Below, one piece after another: positions 7,355 through 7,804 of a DNA stretch of 7,804 nt; positions within the stretch are counted from its first letter, which is position 1; every line of letters begins with the position of its first letter. This stretch comes from SAT2750 sp964476375. GTDB taxonomy: Bacteria > Planctomycetota > Planctomycetia > Pirellulales > Pirellulaceae. The position numbers were made by a program, and so were the translations under genes. The stretch lies in assembly GCA_964476375.1 (NCBI GenBank), contig CAYYZW010000354.1, positions 1 through 7,804 on the forward strand, read 5' to 3'. The notes beneath the pieces were generated by a model that saw nothing but the letters and a program-made list of their open reading frames with translations, made no database searches and was not told the origin of the DNA.

Positions 7355-7804
7355 CTAACGTAACTGCCTGGAAATATCCCGCTCCAGTCGCCGAAAGAGA
7401 TTCCGTATCTGGTCGGCAGGAGTAAGGGGTGTCGGTTTTGGTCTGGCGGGAACATTCCCCGGTTCGGTCGGCTTGCCGGGCATCGGTTCTTTTTCCTGGG
7501 CATCGACCGGAGGAGCCTCCCTGGTGTAATAAAGCCGGATCGTTCCGGATCGAAAGAGCAGTTCCACAAGCTGTTTCTCGGGCCTGGCCGTGATCGAATA
7601 GACGACATCGCCATACTGCCGTTTCTGGTCCAGGATCGTCTCGCCACTCTGCTTGTCCAGCCCCAGCAGAATTCCCTTGCAAGTCTAACTGCCTTTCTCA
7701 TCGACCATGCTGACCTTTAGCATGAACACCAGCAGGTGCAGTCGCCTGACGCGGTCAATCCGCAGTGCCTTGTAAAGCACTTCACTAGACCTGTCATCCT
7801 CTCC
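7355..7804 (-). pseudogene. 3' part of an unidentified protein gene, interrupted by an in-frame TAG
   Basis: One frame is open from the right edge (39 codons, ending VSMVDEKGS), hits TAG at 7685-7687, and continues in the same frame for 109 codons (beginning TCKGILLGLDKQSGETI) to TAG at 7355-7357. Codon use looks coding on both sides (mostly G or C at third positions upstream of the stop). The part after the stop resembles one blade of a PQQ- or WD-type repeat protein (LGLDKQSGE, then alternating short strands), then a Pro/Lys/Glu-rich linker (about 7510-7420) and a basic helical tail (QIRNLFRRLERDISRQLR). No family is recognised. No good start follows the internal stop until GTG 7567, which would leave only 70 residues. 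Explanations are a true nonsense mutation, readthrough, or a base error near the edge. A separate short gene starting at 7567 is less likely. Confidence 0.5.

Overview
The window looks like a piece of a Planctomycetota genome (Pirellula/Rhodopirellula type). It is GC-rich, and it is dominated by three protein families that expanded in that phylum: DUF1501, the DUF1587/1595/1592/1588/1585 multidomain cytochrome-like proteins, and DUF1552. All features I can support lie on the minus strand, so transcription runs from high to low coordinates.

Layout in transcription order: (1) 7804-7355, the 3' part of an unidentified gene that enters from outside the window. It stays in one frame but is broken by an in-frame TAG at 7685-7687. 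(2) 7251-7179, a complete tRNA-Arg (anticodon CCU) followed by a T-rich tract. (3) A plausible promoter at 7155-7127. (4) A tight four-gene run: a DUF1501 sulfatase-like protein with a Tat signal (7070-5682); 56 nt; a 1057-residue Sec-exported DUF1592-type protein with two CxxCH haem motifs (5625-2452); 70 nt; a DUF1552 protein with a Tat signal (2381-1065); 37 nt; and a GTG-started sialidase-like Asp-box (BNR) propeller protein (1027 to beyond the left edge). Short gaps, one strand and no visible terminator suggest one operon.

All four products carry export signals, so the operon probably makes a set of proteins acting outside the cytoplasm. The DUF families have no settled biochemical role. 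Sulfatase-like folds, haem-binding cytochrome-like domains and a sialidase-like propeller would fit processing of sulfated or sialylated glycans, but that is inference. The gene combination is mildly unusual: DUF1501 is normally paired with DUF1549/DUF1553 proteins, and DUF1592 with DUF1552. Here DUF1501 leads the DUF1592-DUF1552 pair.

The most striking signal is at the left edge. Bases 1-187 are a near-identical, in-frame copy of 553-739, with six mismatches. Every mismatch has G (+ strand) in the inner copy, and T (five times) or C (once) in the edge copy. The first 79 bases match exactly. Either this is a very recent internal duplication of propeller blades, or the left edge is an assembly loop carrying base errors. 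I find no CRISPR array, insertion sequence or clearly novel defence or mobile system here.
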